Below are positions 46,821 to 57,625 of a stretch of DNA of 64,000 nucleotides, piece after piece. Positions within the stretch are counted from its first letter, which is position 1. Each line of letters begins with the position of its first letter. The DNA is taken from NCBI GenBank assembly GCA_903632075.3, contig CAHIKZ030000954.1, positions 1,138,501 to 1,202,500 on the forward strand. Direction: 5' to 3'. A program made the position numbers and the translations under genes. The notes below the pieces were generated by a model. The model made no database searches. It had not been told where the DNA came from and was given only the letters and a program-made list of their open reading frames with translations. This stretch comes from Acanthosepion pharaonis. Taxonomy: Eukaryota; Mollusca; Cephalopoda; Sepiida; Sepiidae.

Positions 46821-46822
<2 letters not shown>

Positions 46823-47139
46823 TTTGTTATAACATAAAAGGCCAAAAGTAGCCATTTTGTTTCAACACCTCAGTGTCATCAAGTGCTTTATTTAGGATTG
46901 ATAGGTTGCCTCTTTTTGCAATCATCAGTTTAATCAGTTTAATAATCACAAAGATGGTGGTTGCAAACTCACATCAAGTAAACATTTCAGATAGAGTTTA
47001 CACAATATGAATAAAGACAAAAGGAAAATGCCTGCAGGAGGACCCTGCTAAAATAAATTTTCCATTTGTCTTTATGGCAATGGGTAAATTGTTGCCATTT
47101 TATGTTTTTAATTTTGTAGGTTGTTTGTTTTTACAATTT

Positions 47140-47580
47140 CTGCAATCTCTGAGAAAATGAGGACCATCGTAATTCCTGCCTTGGAAACAAATATGCTAAT
47201 CTGGCCACCTGAGAAAATAACTCCCCAAGACTGCAACCCTGAGGACAGTGCAGAGGATTGAGAAAGAGTTGATTATTATGGCAGCTCAAAAAACTCACTC
47301 TGATTGTTCTGATTCCCAAATTTGTTGGTGAAGGCCTCACTCAACATCAAGTGCTTTAAGGAGATAGTGCTGCCCTTGGTGAGAGACCAACAAAACTTCT
47401 TGTAACAACAAAGATGAACTGAAAGCAACCCCCTTGATTATTATGTTTGGGGCACAGCAGCATTCACCAACTTAAATAAGGAGGCCCTCCAGAAGTGTTG
47501 CAGGAGATTCCAAAGTCATCTGGAGGTCTTATTGAAGTCAATGGCTATTTTATTGAATAAATTTACTCTTTAGTATTTCA
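47140..47580 (+). mobile_element. Tc1/mariner-like transposase remnant
   Basis: Plus-strand pieces IWPP then PLDYYVWGTAAF and LNKEALQKCCRRFQSHLEVLL follow the usual DxxxWP(P)SSPDLNPLDYYVW...RACxRFRxRLExVIxxxGG order of the transposase C-terminus, with breaks. A different lineage from the 46,440 element. Confidence 0.6.
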
Positions 47581-47821
47581 AGATATTTTTGTGTAATTTT
47601 AGTAAATATATCTGTTAAAATGAGATGTCAGTTTTTATTTTCAGTTTTGCATAATTTAAACGACAATTTATCCATCGCACTATTGCATGAAAGAGGCAGT
47701 CAAGATCAAATATAGATCAAAATCCAACAGAATGATAAGATAAAGAACAAACAGGAAACAATAATGTAATAAAAATAAAATGTTAGATTGATAAACATTT
47801 CCTATTTGTTCTTAATCTTAT

Positions 47822-47872
<51 letters not shown>
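47822..47872. repeat. (TA)n microsatellite
   Basis: TA run. Confidence 0.97.
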
Positions 47873-47914
47873 TAATATAATTAGTGGATTGGGTCCACAT
47901 CTCTGTTTTTTTGT

Positions 47915-48200
47915 CTGAATTTCTGGGATGTGGAGTTATCATTATTTACACTATGTCCAGATAATTGTCCTCATCATTGTTGCTATCACAATGTTTTGGC
48001 CATTGTGCCTTTCAGGTGTATATTGCTCAAAACATGGGTGCCAGCAGCAGCTGCAACCTAATCAGCAACTCCTTATAGATATTAAGTAAAATGTTCAGTT
48101 CAGAATTCCCTGAAGGTTACCCAGATCAATATGCACCTTAAGACACAATAGGCAAAACATGATAACAACAACAAAGATGAGGACAATAGTGTAAATTTAT
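47915..48200. mobile_element. Foldback element related to 5,757-6,341
   Basis: Left gataattgtcctcatcattgttgctatc and right acaacaacaaagatgaggacaatagtg are inverted complements. Preceded by gtctgaatttctggga...ggagttatcatt, also present at 59,870. Confidence 0.6.
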
Positions 48201-48489
48201 GTCTACTAGCCTGTGTAATCTTGAAGTCTTCTGGTTGGTGCTCAGATATGAAAATTTTGGATAACTATTATCACATTGCCTGTAGTCTCTGGATTATATT
48301 GGTATATCAACAATTCCTCAGAACCCAACACTGAATTAGTGGGAGACAGTTTTTATTGGATTTGTTTTTTTTGATTGCTCTATTAGAGTAGACATTGTTT
48401 CTTGTGGGAGGGAGGGAGAAAGAGTGAAAGGAAAAAAAATAGTTGTCTATATTCTAACCAGTATGCTAGGGTTTGTCATTTTTGTCTAG

Positions 48490-48960
48490 TGCTATAAATT
48501 AAAAGACATGGCCTGGCTGCAGGTTCCATGAGGGGCCTATAGAGACCAGCATTGCAACATATCCCAACCTGCTAAACCACAAGTTTACAACACTGCCATT
48601 CTCTTTGTGCTACTGTACAGCACCAAGATGTGGTCTCTCTGGAAGACTTTTGCCTCCTAGTTCCATTGGCTTTGTGTTTCACACCCTCAGGACTATTGAA
48701 GAAGTGCACTGGTCTAATCTTGTGTCCAGTAAGTAGCTTTCCCAGAGTTGTGTGATTACCTAATGACCACCCCATCAGAGTCCTCTACTAGCTCAACCTG
48801 CCATCTGCAGACTGGAAATTACCTCACAACAGACCACATAGCCATTAGAATGTTGTCCACCAGGACTTCCAGCAGATCAATCTGGCTCTGTAAGATGTTC
48901 CGATAAGGCTATGAGATTTGAAGAGACAAGGTGGCACTCGTAGGCACAACTCCTTCATGG
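48490..48960 (+). mobile_element. LINE remnant, plus strand
   Basis: Plus strand VYNTAILFVLLYSTKMWSLW matches the (V)YxAVVLPTLLYxxExW post-RT block of non-LTR elements. The rest is diffuse, in several frames. Confidence 0.5.
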
Positions 48961-49119
48961 CATGTGATTTAGCAGTAACAGCTACAAATTAGACACAATG
49001 ATAGATTTAAAAACAATAACAGTAGAATAGTTACAACAATATATGGCAATAAAAGTTGCATAATGGAAACTTAGTGTTTATCATAAATTTTAGCAAACTT
49101 AGCCTATTTTTGTTTGTTT

Positions 49120-50290
49120 ATTTTTAAATCATTTCATCCCAAGCAAAGTGATAAAGTCACTAAGTTACAAGTGGTTACTGAGAGTGAAGGAAACTGAGAA
49201 AATATTGAGGAGGAAAGAGCACGGTAAAAGAACAGTATTCAAAGAGACAGAAGATGGTGATTGCTGTATTTAAATTTTTGAAGATTGTAGCTGCTGGAAA
49301 TCAAGAAGCTGGAAGAGAGTTCCACAAGTTAGAAACTCTTAACGTAGAACTTATGGTTACATTTAACAATTACATCAGTAAAATGATGGGACCTAGCTGC
49401 CAATCTAGTATTGTACTTAAATTTGTGAAGTTGGGGTTCTAAAGAAGAAAATTAATCAGAACAATTACCATGAAAATATTTATGGAAAAGGCACTTGGAA
49501 GCCGTGAAAGTGACTGAAACTGGGATGCCAGATCAGGGCCGATGACATTGCAGATTCTTCTTTGGAAGAATCTCTAGATGTATAGTATAAGCACCAGACT
49601 AAATGTGGTAACAGTGTTCAGTGTATGGATAAATTGTAGACTTATAAAATTGTGAATTAAGTAGACAAAAGATAACAATTGACATAAATATTTGAAGATC
49701 AAAGTTGACTGGAAAGCAAAAAAGCCAGTGAGTAGTGTGAGTAAAGAAACTGTTAACATAGAGTTTACGGTTTATATCTTTTGCTATGTCAACATTAAAA
49801 TGATGAGGCTTTGCTGCCAATTTAGTACCACACTTAAATTTATAAAGTCTATGGTACCAAAAGAGGAAAGCTCATCAGAATAATTACCATGAAGATATTT
49901 ATAAAAAAAAAAAAAAAAAAAAAAAGACACAGGAAACTACATTATAGCAGAAATAAAGTGACTGAAGCCGAGATGCCAGGTCATGACAAATAACATTAAA
50001 GATTCTTTATATTTTATCAAGAATATCTACATAACAGAAGCACTAAATCACATGTGCAATATGCATGGATGAATGGTAGACTTATATATACAAGGTAGAA
50101 TCTGGCAAGAAAAATTGTCTAGCACAACACAGTGAACCAACTTTCCTAACAGAAGATCTAACAATTGATTTGATACAATCATTCCGATTCATATGATTTT
50201 TTTCTTGCTTTATTAAGTCTAGAACTGTCATTGTTATGGGAAACTGTAGGCTGAGTCTACAGTTCATATTTATTTGGAGACATATTTAAA
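49120..50290 (-). mobile_element. Two Jockey/CR1-like LINE fragments in series
   Basis: Both 49,120-49,650 and 49,660-50,290 carry the tttgaagat(t/c)...ctg block, a tgccaatttagtacc-like block and the cagattctt block of the 41,310-42,610 copy. The second ends on the minus strand with RKVGSLCCARQFFLPDS. A long A run sits at 49,902-49,925. Confidence 0.6.
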
Positions 50291-51321
50291 TCAACCATGA
50301 GCTCCTCCGAACAAATTTCAGTAAAAAAAATTTTTTCTCTATTTCAAAATAATACAACACATACATGGATGAGCAGAACAAAATAACAATAATTGTTATG
50401 ATTGAAACAAACCAATTGAGATATGAAAAAAGGAAATTAAGTTGGTTCAATTTAAAGTTGCTTGATAAAAGTTTTGCGGGAAATAAATGTTCCTTTTAAA
50501 TAAGTCAGTATGAGAGATTTATATAGTGAGAAAGGAATTCTTGGAACTTGTGTTGGCTTTGGTCAGTGGAAATAGGATAGATGATTAAAGATAGTTCTTT
50601 TGAAGTTGTTGGTAGCTGGAAACAAAATCCTGTTGAAAATAGGTCCGTCTATTGAAATTTTTGTTGCTGAACTCTTTTAAAAGGCTTAACACCACAGTTG
50701 ATTGGTCAATTATTTTTCCTCTCATGTGGCATGTACTGTATTATGTCTGCAAAAAAATAAAGATTCATTGAAATTTATTTTGTAATTTCCAAAATTGAAA
50801 GTGCAAGTGTTGTTCCTTATTTGTTTGTGTGTAACCATAAACCGCACTTATTTTTTAATCTGTATATAAAATTCTGTGACTTCTGTTCATCCGTCCATCA
50901 CACCATCTAAAATAGCCATACATTGACCAATCCAAACCAAATTTTGGGGAGAAGTGCAAACAGGTTAGGAGTTACAAAGTACAGTTGATTTTAATGGGAT
51001 GTTTATCTTAGTACAATAAATTTTCATTAATTTCTTTAGAAAAACTACAAGTTTTATTATATATCATAGAAAATACATTATTTTAAAAACAATTTAATGA
51101 TTAAAATAACATACTTATTTAATAAAAATGTAATATTGTTTTTTGCATATCTTTAAGTTTTAATATTTTATCGATTGCTTTATGAACCTGAACGAAACAT
51201 AAACTTTGTAAATCTTGACAAAAAATGTTCATGACAACTTCAGCAATAGGAAATACTGTAAAGATTTCAACATGCATCAGCATGTTGTAAAACAATTCTA
51301 GTCTAAACAAATTGTCAGATG

Positions 51322-51400
51322 AGTGTGTGGTGTAATGGATAGCAATTCAGAATGAGAAATTTAAATAAGCCACAAAGGATAGATAAGCCATAAAAAAAAG
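51322..51400 (+). mobile_element. tRNA-derived SINE, internally deleted
   Basis: gagtgtgtggtgtaatggat head joined directly to the gataagccataaaaaaaag tail; the body is missing. Confidence 0.6.
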
Positions 51401-51772
51401 AAAAAGAAATCAAGTCAATGGCATTATTACTCTCGTGTTGTGGGGATGTTATTCAGTATAACTTAATGACTTGTTTATTTCAAGGGTTAACCACAGGTAA
51501 TTGAAGGTGTGACTGCTAGTAAGTGAGGAGGGCTGTTACTGTATTTTGGTTTCATGAAATCATGATTGTCTAAATCATTTACTAAGAAAGATTCCAACTT
51601 ATGAATGTTATTGAGAAAATAATGTGTATCAGTGTCTTTCTTCTAAAATATGCAAACTCTTGACTTTCTTGACTTATGGAGTACGCATAATTCCTTCTTG
51701 TCTTTTAATTCTTTCTTGCCAGTGTTTCTTGATAGAATGAGACTTCTGATATGGTTTTCGTTTCTATTGCAG

Positions 51773-51881
51773 GAGAAATATTCATTGAAAATCAAATTTA
51801 TTTTATTTATATTTAACATAACTTGTTGCATTATGGCTGCATATACATTCTGGCGACACAACGCTTATTGCGAACCTGGAG
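51773..51881 (+). CDS. PGAP2: PGAP2 coding exon 4
   Basis: The acceptor tttctattgcag is followed by EKYSLKIKFILFIFN, a membrane segment, then YTFWRHNAYCEPG. This corresponds to the vertebrate block ...YFRHNMYCEAG. The donor is G|gtaagt at 51,882, phase 1, so the next exon must begin by completing a Gly or related codon before the conserved YT(L/I)F block. No such exon was seen up to 64,000. Together the four exons give 211 full codons of a family usually near 250 residues, so roughly the last 40 residues are missing from the window. Confidence 0.92.
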
Positions 51882-52234
51882 GTAAGTTCCATCTCTGTCA
51901 CATTATTATTTGTGCCATGATAATTTCATTATAAAGGAAAATATTAATTATTATTTAATGTCTTGTAAAATAATATTTGATGATAATAATAAATAAATAT
52001 TAAGTATTATCAAATATATTGAACATTTTATTGATAAGTATACTAATCATAATATTAAATAATACCAAATATTGATAAACTAATAACAGCATCAAATACA
52101 AAATACTAATAAATACAGAAATATTCAAATATTTTTATCATTTTTGACTTGTTTACTGATGTGTAAATTGCTTACTTTATGAAATAAGTAAATGGAGCTT
52201 AATTATTGTCAGTTTTAAAATACATTAAAGTCAT

Positions 52235-52345
52235 GGGAAAGACATAGCAATTTATTCAATATAATTGTTCCAGTTAATTTTGGTGGAAATGTTAAGCTGA
52301 GAAGATGAAGCAAGTTACTCTCCTGGAGGTTAGCATCGGCCATGC
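52235..52345 (-). mobile_element. Jockey/CR1-like LINE fragment
   Basis: Shares ttactctcc...ggaggttagcatcggccatg with 42,580-42,610 and its flank. Confidence 0.5.
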
Positions 52346-52500
52346 TGATGGAAAGCAAAAAAAGCATCTCTACTTTGATTTATAGCTGTTGTTAAAAAGA
52401 AAAATGTTCTTGATATGCAAAATATCTCAAAGTCAGTGATGAAAATGCACACGATCATTATTCTTTAATTAATAAATTGAATTTTATATATCAAGCTGAG

Positions 52501-52502
<2 letters not shown>

Positions 52503-52533
<31 letters not shown>
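52503..52533. repeat. (AC)n microsatellite
   Basis: AC run. Confidence 0.97.
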
Positions 52534-52534
<1 letters not shown>

Positions 52535-52535
52535 C

Positions 52536-52880
52536 AAGAAGGAAAAAACTTAACACATCATTGATGAATTCGGTAATAAATTTATTTCGACAGATAAGTT
52601 TTTAATATCTGCCTCATCAGACCAAAATTACAAAATGGTTTAAATTTATCCAGACAATTTATTAAAAATTATTTTAAAATTAAATCAAAAGAGAACAGAA
52701 AGTAAATGTTTAAATTACTTTTACTGAAAATTTTCCTGGGGATTTACATTATTGAAGAGAGGAATGGGGGGAAAGAAAAAGGAGAAGCAAGGTTTCAGCA
52801 GAATGAGCAAAGGTAGGTGTGGGAAGTACAAGTAACAGCTAGTGAAATACATTGAAATTAAATCAAAATTTACATCATCA
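52536..52880 (-). repeat. Inverted-pair repeat P, left copy
   Basis: About 340 bp that is the inverted complement of 56,296-56,640. Shared landmarks: aaaaacttaacacatcat, ggtaataaatttattt, ttacaaaatggtttaaattt and gaggaatgggggg. The pair encloses 3.4 kb holding LINE endonuclease sequence and another insertion. Reads as an element end on the minus strand. Confidence 0.75.
52567..52630 (-). ncRNA. Hammerhead-ribozyme-like motif, left copy
   Basis: Minus strand: GGT, then CTGATGA (52,620-52,614). Stem II is GG-CAGATA (52,613-52,606) and TATCTG-TC with loop TTAAAAACT. Then GAAA (52,588-52,585), short palindromic aataaatttatt as stem III, and acc returning to pair with GGT (stem I, extended by about 3 pairs). 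All invariant core bases CTGATGA and GAAA are present. Stem II has 8 pairs including one G-U. Cleavage activity is not shown. Confidence 0.55.
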
Positions 52881-52899
52881 TGATTGTCAAATTTATGTC

Positions 52900-53182
52900 A
52901 ATAGCAATCATCATATATAAAAATAGTGAAAAAAATAATTAATATATAAAAAACAAAAGTTAAATTCATCTACTTCATCTTCATAATTATGAAATACATC
53001 AATGTGTGTATGTGACATATACATATAAAAATATAAAAAAAAACATATGCATACATACACATCCATACAAACACACAAGTAAACACATATATACAATGCA
53101 TACACATACATACATGTATGTATAGATATATACACACACCAGTACACACACATACATATAAATACCTACATAAACATGCCCA

Positions 53183-53228
<46 letters not shown>

Positions 53229-53365
53229 CCATTATATGCATATATCTGTACATAATACACATATACATCCATATATAACGGACATATACGTATATAGGCA
53301 CACATATACACATGTGCATAAATACACAAAAATATATACATACATATAAATCAAAGCATATAAAG
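52900..53365. repeat. Compound (ACATAT)n-like microsatellite
   Basis: Long mixture of acacat, atacat and TA runs (pure TA 53,186-53,217). The ORFs rich in Tyr, Val and Cys across it are artefacts. Confidence 0.9.
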
Positions 53366-53690
53366 GAAATCCCAGTCTGCTTGTTGATAACAGAAAGATA
53401 TTCTGTTAGTAGGAGGTTATTGGCTGGAGGGAGAGTGTAAATGTTAATAGACACTACGGCATGATCAGAGTTGCCAAGAGGGCAGAACTGTGTAGTGTGA
53501 CCAGAGTCAGGGATGGAGGTAAAACAGAGATCAAGAAGGGAAGCATTAAAGTCAGGGTTACTGGGGAAAGGTGTAGGAAAGTCAACCACTTGCATGATGG
53601 ATTGGGTTTCGAGGCATTAAAATTTACAAGCTATTTCGTGCCCCAGTCAATTGAAAAGCCAGTTTAAGGCTTTGTCTGCCATCTGCATAG
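53366..53690 (-). mobile_element. LINE apurinic-type endonuclease, C-terminal part
   Basis: Minus strand: MQVVDFPTPFPSNPDF, NASLLDLCFTSIPDSG and CPLGNSDHAVVSINIY. The P-x-N...LLDLC...GNSDH block is the end of the LINE endonuclease domain, with the conserved SDH present. It continues the frame of 55,716-56,180 but is separated from it by about 2 kb. Confidence 0.8.
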
Positions 53691-55715
53691 AGGTCAGTTA
53701 CAGTGTTTTTAAGTTCAAACATGTGTGATGTCAGGAATGATTGTGGCCTCTCTGCCCGAAGGTCGGCATGCCAAATCCTGCTGCCATCCTGTCCTGGCAA
53801 ACGGAAACCAATGTGACTTGGTATTGGTCAAAGACGCATCAAACATGACGATTCTAACCCTTTGATTGATTCAGATGGGAATCTGGTTAGATTCAGTATC
53901 AGCCATTTTTTTTATCGTTCCCAGCTCCAATGCCATCCTGCTTCTCAACGTCTGGTTACTGAGTTGGATGAGAATTTGGCAAAGCATACAGCCTTAACTG
54001 ACTTTGAATTAATTTAGAGGAGGATTGCAGGTTTGCTGTTCTAGTCTAACCTACTTGGAATTGCAATACATTGTTTCATTCTATCAGCAGATGATTTGAT
54101 CTTTAGACAAAGAGACTTCTGAAATCAATCAGTTGCTGGCAGCCTAAGAACCAATGCAAGTCAGGAGGAGTCCTCGAACAAGGGTAATACCGATAACAGA
54201 AAGATACAAGTATATATAAAAGAAAATAAAGTAACAACTCAAAAAGTTCAAATGTGTTAAAAAGAATAACAATATTTTATATCTGGTTGCTGAATACAGG
54301 ATCGTCTTTTCTCCCAAACCACTAATATCTTGGATTCGTGACACCTTGCGTTTGTTAGGCGAGTCTTAACATCTTAAGTTTTTTTTTTTTTTTTTTTTTT
54401 TGGTTTATCTTCAGGCAAGTATATATAAAAGAAAATAAAGATATTAAAAAAAAACTTGTTTTGGTGGTGTGAGTCTAAGTCGTTCTTCTTAACAAAAATA
54501 ATTTGTTCTTGGTTAGAAGTTGAGGTTGTGATTGCGTGGGATCTTTCAGTCAGCTTACTGCGAGGCAGGTCTCAGAGCTCACAGCTCAATTCTGTGTCTC
54601 TCTCTCCAACTTCCAACTCAACTGCTTGCCTGTCTTCAACCCCAACTGCTGTCCACTCGCCGCGACTCTGCTTATATGGACGCCGACCAAAACCAGGGTG
54701 GGCTTGTCGGGGTTTGAGGTTCCTTGATAACTCTAAATCCACAATAAGGATCTTCTTTGTTCTCAGATAGGAAAATTTATTACTTTCCATTTTTGGAAGT
54801 CCTTACTTTCTACTTAAAGGGAATCGTCCTCCCAAATTCTTCCTTTCTTATATTGGTATCTCACACCAATCTCCTCAGAGGGCGTCAACAGGTTCCCCTC
54901 TGTCTCACAGTGGCATCTCACACCAATCCCTTCAGGGGGCGTCAACAGGCCTCCCCTCCTTCTTCATAGTTTACCTTCGCCTACCGCTCATGCCACCCTT
55001 CAGCCAATGAATGCTCAGCAGCATGGGTGTTTGCAATTATTGCTCAAAGGAAAAAAAAATTATCTTTCCTTTTTTTTTCTTTTTCTTTCTCTTCCACGAG
55101 CAGACATCACACGACTTGCGGTGTGGTCCCTAATCTCTATATTAACCGAATGTTATCTGGACTTTATCAATCGAGATTTTCGCCAGCATCAAGTGGGTGG
55201 TTTAACTGGACTTATTTGCATTCTGTCGCTAATTATCTCTTCCAATACAAACTTTTATCATGTCCAGGTTTGGACAATAAAACAGGTGTTTTTTTTTTTT
55301 TTCAAACCAGTGTTATCTCTGACAGTTAATGGTTCATTCTTTTCCTGTTCTCTCTTGGTGGCCTCACAATTGGTTTTCTCAGTCAGCGCATGACCTAATT
55401 ATCATTATCTCCCAGCTTCTGTTTCGTAGGCCACTAGACCAATTTGAAATTTTCATTATTGCCATGGACAGATTGCTATCTTCCTTCGGCGCGCCATAAC
55501 ATAAATTAATTCGACAGATCCGGTATCTTCTTTAATCTCCTATCTTCTGCATGAGAAAAAGGATACTTTTTTTCTTTTGCAAATGAAAATAAAATCTTTA
55601 CCACTTTTCTTTGTTAGAAAAAATAACATCACTCAGTGTCTTTTCATGATAGCTTCTTATCATCTAAATTAATTCTCGCCTTTTTTTTTTTTTTCCATGC
55701 AACCCTAAATAGTGT
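53691..55715. mobile_element. Unclassified insertion splitting the LINE
   Basis: Lies between the two halves of one endonuclease domain. It is richer in G+C than its surroundings around 54,560-54,980. It has T runs at 54,378 and 55,681, a repeated aagtatataaaagaaaataaag-like unit (54,209 and 54,418), and a duplicated tctcacaccaatc...gggcgtcaacagg unit (54,860 and 54,915). The right junction reads TGTGACACTA on the minus strand, as an LTR might. No coding domain recognised. Confidence 0.45.
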
Positions 55716-56180
55716 CACACATGGTATGGTGAGCGTTAAAGTCACCAAACACAAATATGTGTGCAAACGGATGTAGAGAGATGGCTTTGTTTATATTGTC
55801 GGAAATGCTATTGAGTACACCACAGTTTTGGGAGGAAGGGGAACGATAGAGAAAGAAGAGATAGTATATTGAATCAAGAAGAGGTAGACAGAGACACTTA
55901 TACAAATGGTCTGGAGATTACAAAGAGAGTTCCCTAACCAGCGGGTGATGATCGCGGACATAAAATCCCAGGTCATGCATGTGGATTTTAGAGTCCTTTC
56001 TAAGGAGAGGAAGGTAGCCAGGAATCGAGAAATCAGATGAAGGGTTAAGGTTAGTCTTGCAGAGTGCTAGTATATCTGGAGACTTTTCGAAGAGGAACAA
56101 TTCCACACTGCAGAAGTTGGTACGAATACCACAGATGTTGGAGAAGGAAATGTTAAAGGGTTTATGATCTCATTCCTTGG
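55716..56180 (-). mobile_element. LINE apurinic-type endonuclease, N-terminal part
   Basis: Minus strand: SPDILALCKTNLNPSSDFSI, PGYLPLLRKDSKIHMHDLGF, FFLYRSPSSQNCGV and IFVFGDFNAHHT. The order E/K-T-N-L...R...YRSP...GDFNAHH is the LINE endonuclease fold. The usual catalytic Glu (CETNL) reads Lys here. Cut just after the DFNAHH motif. Confidence 0.82.
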
Positions 56181-56295
56181 GTTCAGTAGCTTGGCCAGTA
56201 TTTTTATATTATATTATTTTTTCACTTTTTTTATGTATATGATGATTGTTATTATATTGACATAAATTAGATGATGATGATGACGATATAAATTT

Positions 56296-56640
56296 TGATT
56301 TAATTTCAATGTATTTCATTAGCTGTCACTTGTACTTCCCCCACCTACCTTTTGCTCATTGTGCTGACACCTTGCTTCTCCCCCCCCATTCCTCTCTTCA
56401 ATAACATAAATCCACAGGAAAATTTTTCTAGGTAAATTAATTTAGACATTTACTTCCTTTTCTTGTGTGATTTAATTTTAAAATATTTTTAATATATTGT
56501 CTGGATAAATTTAAACCATTTTGTAATTTCAGTCTGATGAGACAGGTATTAAAAACTTACCTGTCAAAATAAATTTATTACCAAATTCTTTCATGATGTG
56601 TTAAGTTTTTCCCTTTTTGATGGGTATATCATATTGTTCT
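56296..56640 (+). repeat. Inverted-pair repeat P, right copy
   Basis: Inverted complement of 52,536-52,880 at high similarity over the full 340 bp. Confidence 0.75.
56524..56588 (+). ncRNA. Hammerhead-ribozyme-like motif, right copy
   Basis: GT-CTGATGA (56,534-56,540). Stem II is GA-CAGGTA (56,541-56,548) and TACCTG-TC (56,558-56,565), 8 perfect pairs, with the same TTAAAAACT loop. Then AAAA where GAAA is expected, aataaatttatt and acc. Relative to the left copy two stem II pairs change on one or both sides and remain paired (A-U to G-C; G-U to A-U). The G12 change should inactivate this copy. Confidence 0.5.
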
Positions 56641-56759
56641 GTATATAAATACATTGACCTCTATCCATGGATCTATCTTTTCAATATCTTGTATTAAAAA
56701 GACCTACTTGGATTATCCTTACCACTTATGGATTTGATATTATTAATTATCTCTCTATC

Positions 56760-56845
<86 letters not shown>

Positions 56846-56847
56846 TT
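56760..56847. repeat. (AC)n(TA)n(GA)n microsatellite
   Basis: Three adjacent dinucleotide runs. Confidence 0.95.
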
Positions 56848-57212
56848 GAAAAGTAACTCCCCATTTAAAATACTTATAATTTATTTATTAACTATAATTT
56901 TTACAAGAAATGGATACGAAAGGAAAGCGTTTAGCATGAGGTTTTATTTAAAATTAGATATGCCCACCAGATTTCACTACCAGCTTCTTGAGCCATCCAG
57001 GAATCGCATCAACTGATTTCACCAGGAACTCTTGTTGTCTTATAGAAGACATAACTTATTGTATACACCCTTCAAGTTCTTCCAAAGTCTTGGTTTGGTA
57101 TAGTAGACTTGATCCCTTAAAACCCCCAAAAAAGTCACAAGGTGTTTAAGTTAGGATTCCTGGCTGGTCACTCGTACATAAAATAGGGAGTTACTTTTCA
57201 ATGACCCTGTAT
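56848..57212 (-). mobile_element. Internally deleted mariner-like element
   Basis: The left end attgaaaagtaactcccca matches the reverse complement of the right end (cattgaaaagtaactccct). The interior shares agcgtttagcatg(a/g)ggtttt, ctggctgg(t/c)cactc and the transposase-coding stretch with 46,480-46,760. At 365 bp it is too short to be autonomous. Confidence 0.72.
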
Positions 57213-57277
57213 ATCTCAAAAATATACATCATATATATTACTATAAAGTCTTATATAGCAATTTCAAATAGAAACTG

Positions 57278-57625
57278 GCTTACAGCCATATCATATTGGA
57301 ACACTGGTTCTCATGCGATCACTGAAATTAAGCAACATTGAGCCTAGATGGGTTATCACTAGGGAATACCAGGTGCTGGAATCTTGGATGTGTGGGTGGT
57401 TTGATGGGTAATGGCTTGGAATTGAAAATTGGAGAGTCTGCTTCCAATTCCAGTCGGGTTTGTTATATTTATTTATGTGCAAATGCCCTTCAGAAAGTTA
57501 TGAATTCACCTCTTCACCCCGCAGCCATGCGTTATTTAGTAGGACTTGTGTCAGTAAATCATTATCTCCCAAAAGTTCTTACAAGCTAAAATTAGTTTCT
57601 GTTTAAATAATCTGCAAAATATTAA
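57278..57625 (+). mobile_element. 5S rRNA/tRNA composite SINE, copy 3
   Basis: Starts gcttacagccatatcatatt, then gttctcatgcgatcactgaa, attaagcaacattgagcct and gggaataccaggtgctgg, clearly 5S-derived, with a short deletion around the intermediate element. The tRNA-like part follows (ggatgtgtgggtggtttgatgg and ttccaattccagtcggg), then the body gcaaatgcccttcagaaag and the tail aaataatctgcaaaatatt. Confidence 0.78.

Larger units (their letters stand above)
45788..51772 (+). other. PGAP2: PGAP2 intron 3
   Basis: About 6 kb, gtgagt to ttgcag. It contains mariner and LINE remnants, a (TA)n tract and SINE debris listed separately. I recognise nothing in 45,800-46,430, 48,200-48,490, 50,290-51,320 or 51,400-51,770. 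The piece near 50,860-50,960 resembles the start of a dispersed element but was not assigned. Confidence 0.88.

Noticed and set aside
47985..48035. Possible hammerhead at the foldback arm (cacctgaaaggc ... ggccaaaac, minus strand)
   Set aside because: The simpler acaatg/cattgt hairpin explains the pairing, and the core lacks TGA-GA spacing.
52911..53341. Overlapping Tyr/Cys/Val-rich minus-strand ORFs
   Set aside because: They read a compound ACATAT/TA microsatellite. Only the part above about 53,366 is real LINE endonuclease sequence.
54456..54770. Overlapping ORFs on both strands in a G+C-richer block
   Set aside because: All frames are open by composition; no domain, start context or splice structure supports any one of them.
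55007..55393. 128-residue plus-strand ORF with hydrophobic stretches
   Set aside because: Lies in the unclassified insertion, includes homopolymer-encoded Phe runs, and resembles no known family.
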